Source: Natrinema hispanicum
GTDB lineage: Archaea; Halobacteriota; Halobacteria; Halobacteriales; Natrialbaceae
Assembly (NCBI RefSeq): GCF_004217335.1
Contig: NZ_SHMP01000010.1
Location: 1-64,000, forward strand
Direction: 5' to 3'
Length of the DNA: 64,000 nt
Of the stretch, positions 62,910 to 64,000 are shown piece by piece (position 1 is the stretch's first letter; each line of letters begins with the position of its first letter). The position numbers and the translations under genes were made by a program. The notes under the pieces are model-generated. The model was given only the letters and a program-made list of their open reading frames with translations, did no database searches and had not been told where the DNA came from.

Positions 62910-63662
62910 TCAAGTGGCTTCTTCAGCGATGAATGCGTCAAGTGTGTGTTCAGTGTCACCGCTATGGGATAGCACTGTGACGATATCATTTGATTGAATA
63001 ACGGTTGTTCCGTGAGGTGTCAATACGCGATCTCCGCGTTCAATAGCGATGACCAGTGAGTCATCATCAAGAATATCGTTTTGGACTGCCTCTTCAAGTG
63101 TATGATCGACAATAGGGGCATCAGCCTGCACAGTCACATCAACAATGTTTGCATCTCCAGTAAGGCTAATAAAATCTGCTGCCGTCTTGGCCGAAATTTC
63201 CTCGTCAGGGCCAAATAATGTATAGGGGCTATGATTTTCAGACTCCACGAGCGTTTCATCTTCAATCTCGATACCCAGGTGGGAGAGTGCGCGAGTGATT
63301 CGTCTAAGGTGTTCTGTATTTTCACCAACAGCCATGATATGTAGGTTTCGACGGCCAGTCATTAATTGACGGACATTGATGACACCTGGGACAGCACTCG
63401 CCTTCTGTGCGAGTGCTTTGCGTTCGGAGACTGGTGCGTTGCAAATATAGAGGTTTGTCAAGTGGCTATCTGCTCGTTCGAAGTCAATCTCAGCGGTATA
63501 CTTACGGATGATATTGTTTTCCTCGAGTTGGCTGATTCGATTTCGGATCGTTGCAGGAGAGACGTTCACTTGGTCAGCGATCGTTGGCGAGGACGTATTC
63601 CGGGCATCATGCATCAATTCGTAAATAATGCGCCGGTCGATTTCATCAAGCCGATAGTCCAT
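62910..63662 (-). CDS. Lrp/AsnC regulator with a TrkA-C domain
   Basis: The product has 250 residues. Residues 1-60 are an Lrp-type helix-turn-helix (LDEIDRRIIYELMHDARN, VSPATIRNRISQLEEN). About 70-140 is an Lrp ligand-binding-like part, and 165-245 is a TrkA-C/RCK-C domain (VVDHTLEEAVQ, VIAIERGDRVLTPHGTTVIQSNDIVTVL). It is divergent from the APC permease at 63800, a common pairing in haloarchaea in which the regulator controls the transporter. TATAAAG on the minus strand (63686-63694) is 24-32 bases before its ATG, so the start is leaderless. Confidence 0.88.
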   Translation of the reverse strand: MDYRLDEIDRRIIYELMHDARNTSSPTIADQVNVSPATIRNRISQLEENNIIRKYTAEIDFERADSHLTNLYICNAPVSERKALAQKASAVPGVINVRQLMTGRRNLHIMAVGENTEHLRRITRALSHLGIEIEDETLVESENHSPYTLFGPDEEISAKTAADFISLTGDANIVDVTVQADAPIVDHTLEEAVQNDILDDDSLVIAIERGDRVLTPHGTTVIQSNDIVTVLSHSGDTEHTLDAFIAEEAT

Positions 63663-63685
63663 GATACCCGTCTAGTATTGTGGTA

Positions 63686-63694
63686 CTTTATATC
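63686..63694 (-). promoter_or_regulatory. TATA box of the Lrp/TrkA-C gene
   Basis: GATATAAAG on the minus strand, 24-32 bases before the ATG at 63662. Confidence 0.6.
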
Positions 63695-63799
63695 AATGCT
63701 CTGAATGTGAATTACTTAATCAGTAATCACATGGGGTACATATTACTGATAGAGAAATCATACCGGGGTTCTTATATGAGTGGTGCTCAATTGCTCGGT

Positions 63800-64000
63800 A
63801 TGAGCCACGGCGAGGGTGACGAGGAACTGGCAAAGGACCTCGGCCTCATTTCTGCGATGACAATCGGTATTGGAACGATGATCGGTGCCGGGATTTTCGT
63901 CTTACCCGGTGTTGCCGCCAACGCAGCAGGGCCGATCGTCGTCGTGTCGTTCGTCGTCGGCGGACTGATTGCGATGGTAAACGCACTGTCCATCTCCGAA
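63800..64000 (+). CDS. APC-family amino-acid permease, N-terminal part (runs off the window)
   Basis: The ATG at 63800 is 22-28 bases after a TATA box at 63772-63778, so it is preferred over the earlier ATG at 63776. The 67 visible residues include KDLGLISAMTIGIGTMIGAG, the glycine-rich first helix that defines APC transporters, and the second helix IVVVSFVVGGLIAMV. The rest lies outside the window. Confidence 0.85.
   Translation, partial: MSHGEGDEELAKDLGLISAMTIGIGTMIGAGIFVLPGVAANAAGPIVVVSFVVGGLIAMVNALSISE

Noticed and set aside
62728..62913. 61-codon frame after the Lrp/TrkA-C gene
   Set aside because: It starts with TTG across the regulator stop, has no acidic bias and no family match; treated as non-coding.

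Overview
The window is haloarchaeal accessory DNA, most likely part of a plasmid, megaplasmid or integrated element. Three things point to this. The proteins are very acidic. The information-processing genes are archaeal (TFB, TBP, two Orc1/Cdc6 proteins). Many start codons sit 23-34 bases downstream of a TATA box, which is the leaderless haloarchaeal arrangement. Five transposase genes, one integrase, one ParA, one ArdC-like antirestriction gene and a field of broken genes support a mobile replicon. I see no rRNA, tRNA or CRISPR array.

Layout. 1-8 kb: end of a coiled-coil plasmid gene, a YjdF-like membrane protein, a TFB, an ISH3-family element, then an AT-rich block with a Tat lipoprotein, a Tat-exported protein and a halolysin-type subtilase. 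8-11.2 kb: small genes, a tyrosine recombinase and a DUF7344-type regulator. 11.2-17 kb: three transposase genes and a winged-helix regulator with GTAGAYT repeats in front of it. 17-24 kb: a first Orc1/Cdc6, a PQQ-type beta-propeller lipoprotein, and many frameshifted gene remnants. 24-27.6 kb: ParA with a small partner, an origin made of ORB-like repeats around an AT-rich core, and a second Orc1/Cdc6. 27.9-32.6 kb: an XPB-like helicase overlapping a broken Bax1 nuclease gene, small zinc proteins, a broken SWIM gene and a TRAM protein.

32.9-46.9 kb looks like a defence island. It holds a KAP-type NTPase, a protein with a HEPN-like R-x4-H motif, a DUF4238 protein, a small unknown protein, a 1379-residue type IIG restriction-modification enzyme followed after 30 bases by a divergent TBP, and a three-gene cluster I cannot assign. 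47-51 kb carries plasmid-type small genes, one pair behind a predicted three-way-junction RNA leader. 51.1-56 kb holds an IS5/ISH1-type element with an 8-bp target duplication, inserted in the last codons of a GHKL ATPase/HExxH protease gene that is coupled to a Dna2/UPF1-like helicase. 56-64 kb has small membrane proteins, an ArdC-like gene, a HalOD1-like protein, small zinc proteins, and an Lrp/TrkA-C regulator divergent from an APC permease that runs off the window.

The strongest unexpected signals are: (a) perfect or near-perfect hairpins inside the transposase reading frames, at matching positions in the two IS5-type genes and with one compensated base pair; (b) the structured leader at 47598-47658, whose first stem begins where transcription should start; (c) the ORB-flanked origin; (d) the helicase/GHKL-protease operon; and (e) the TBP behind the type IIG enzyme.
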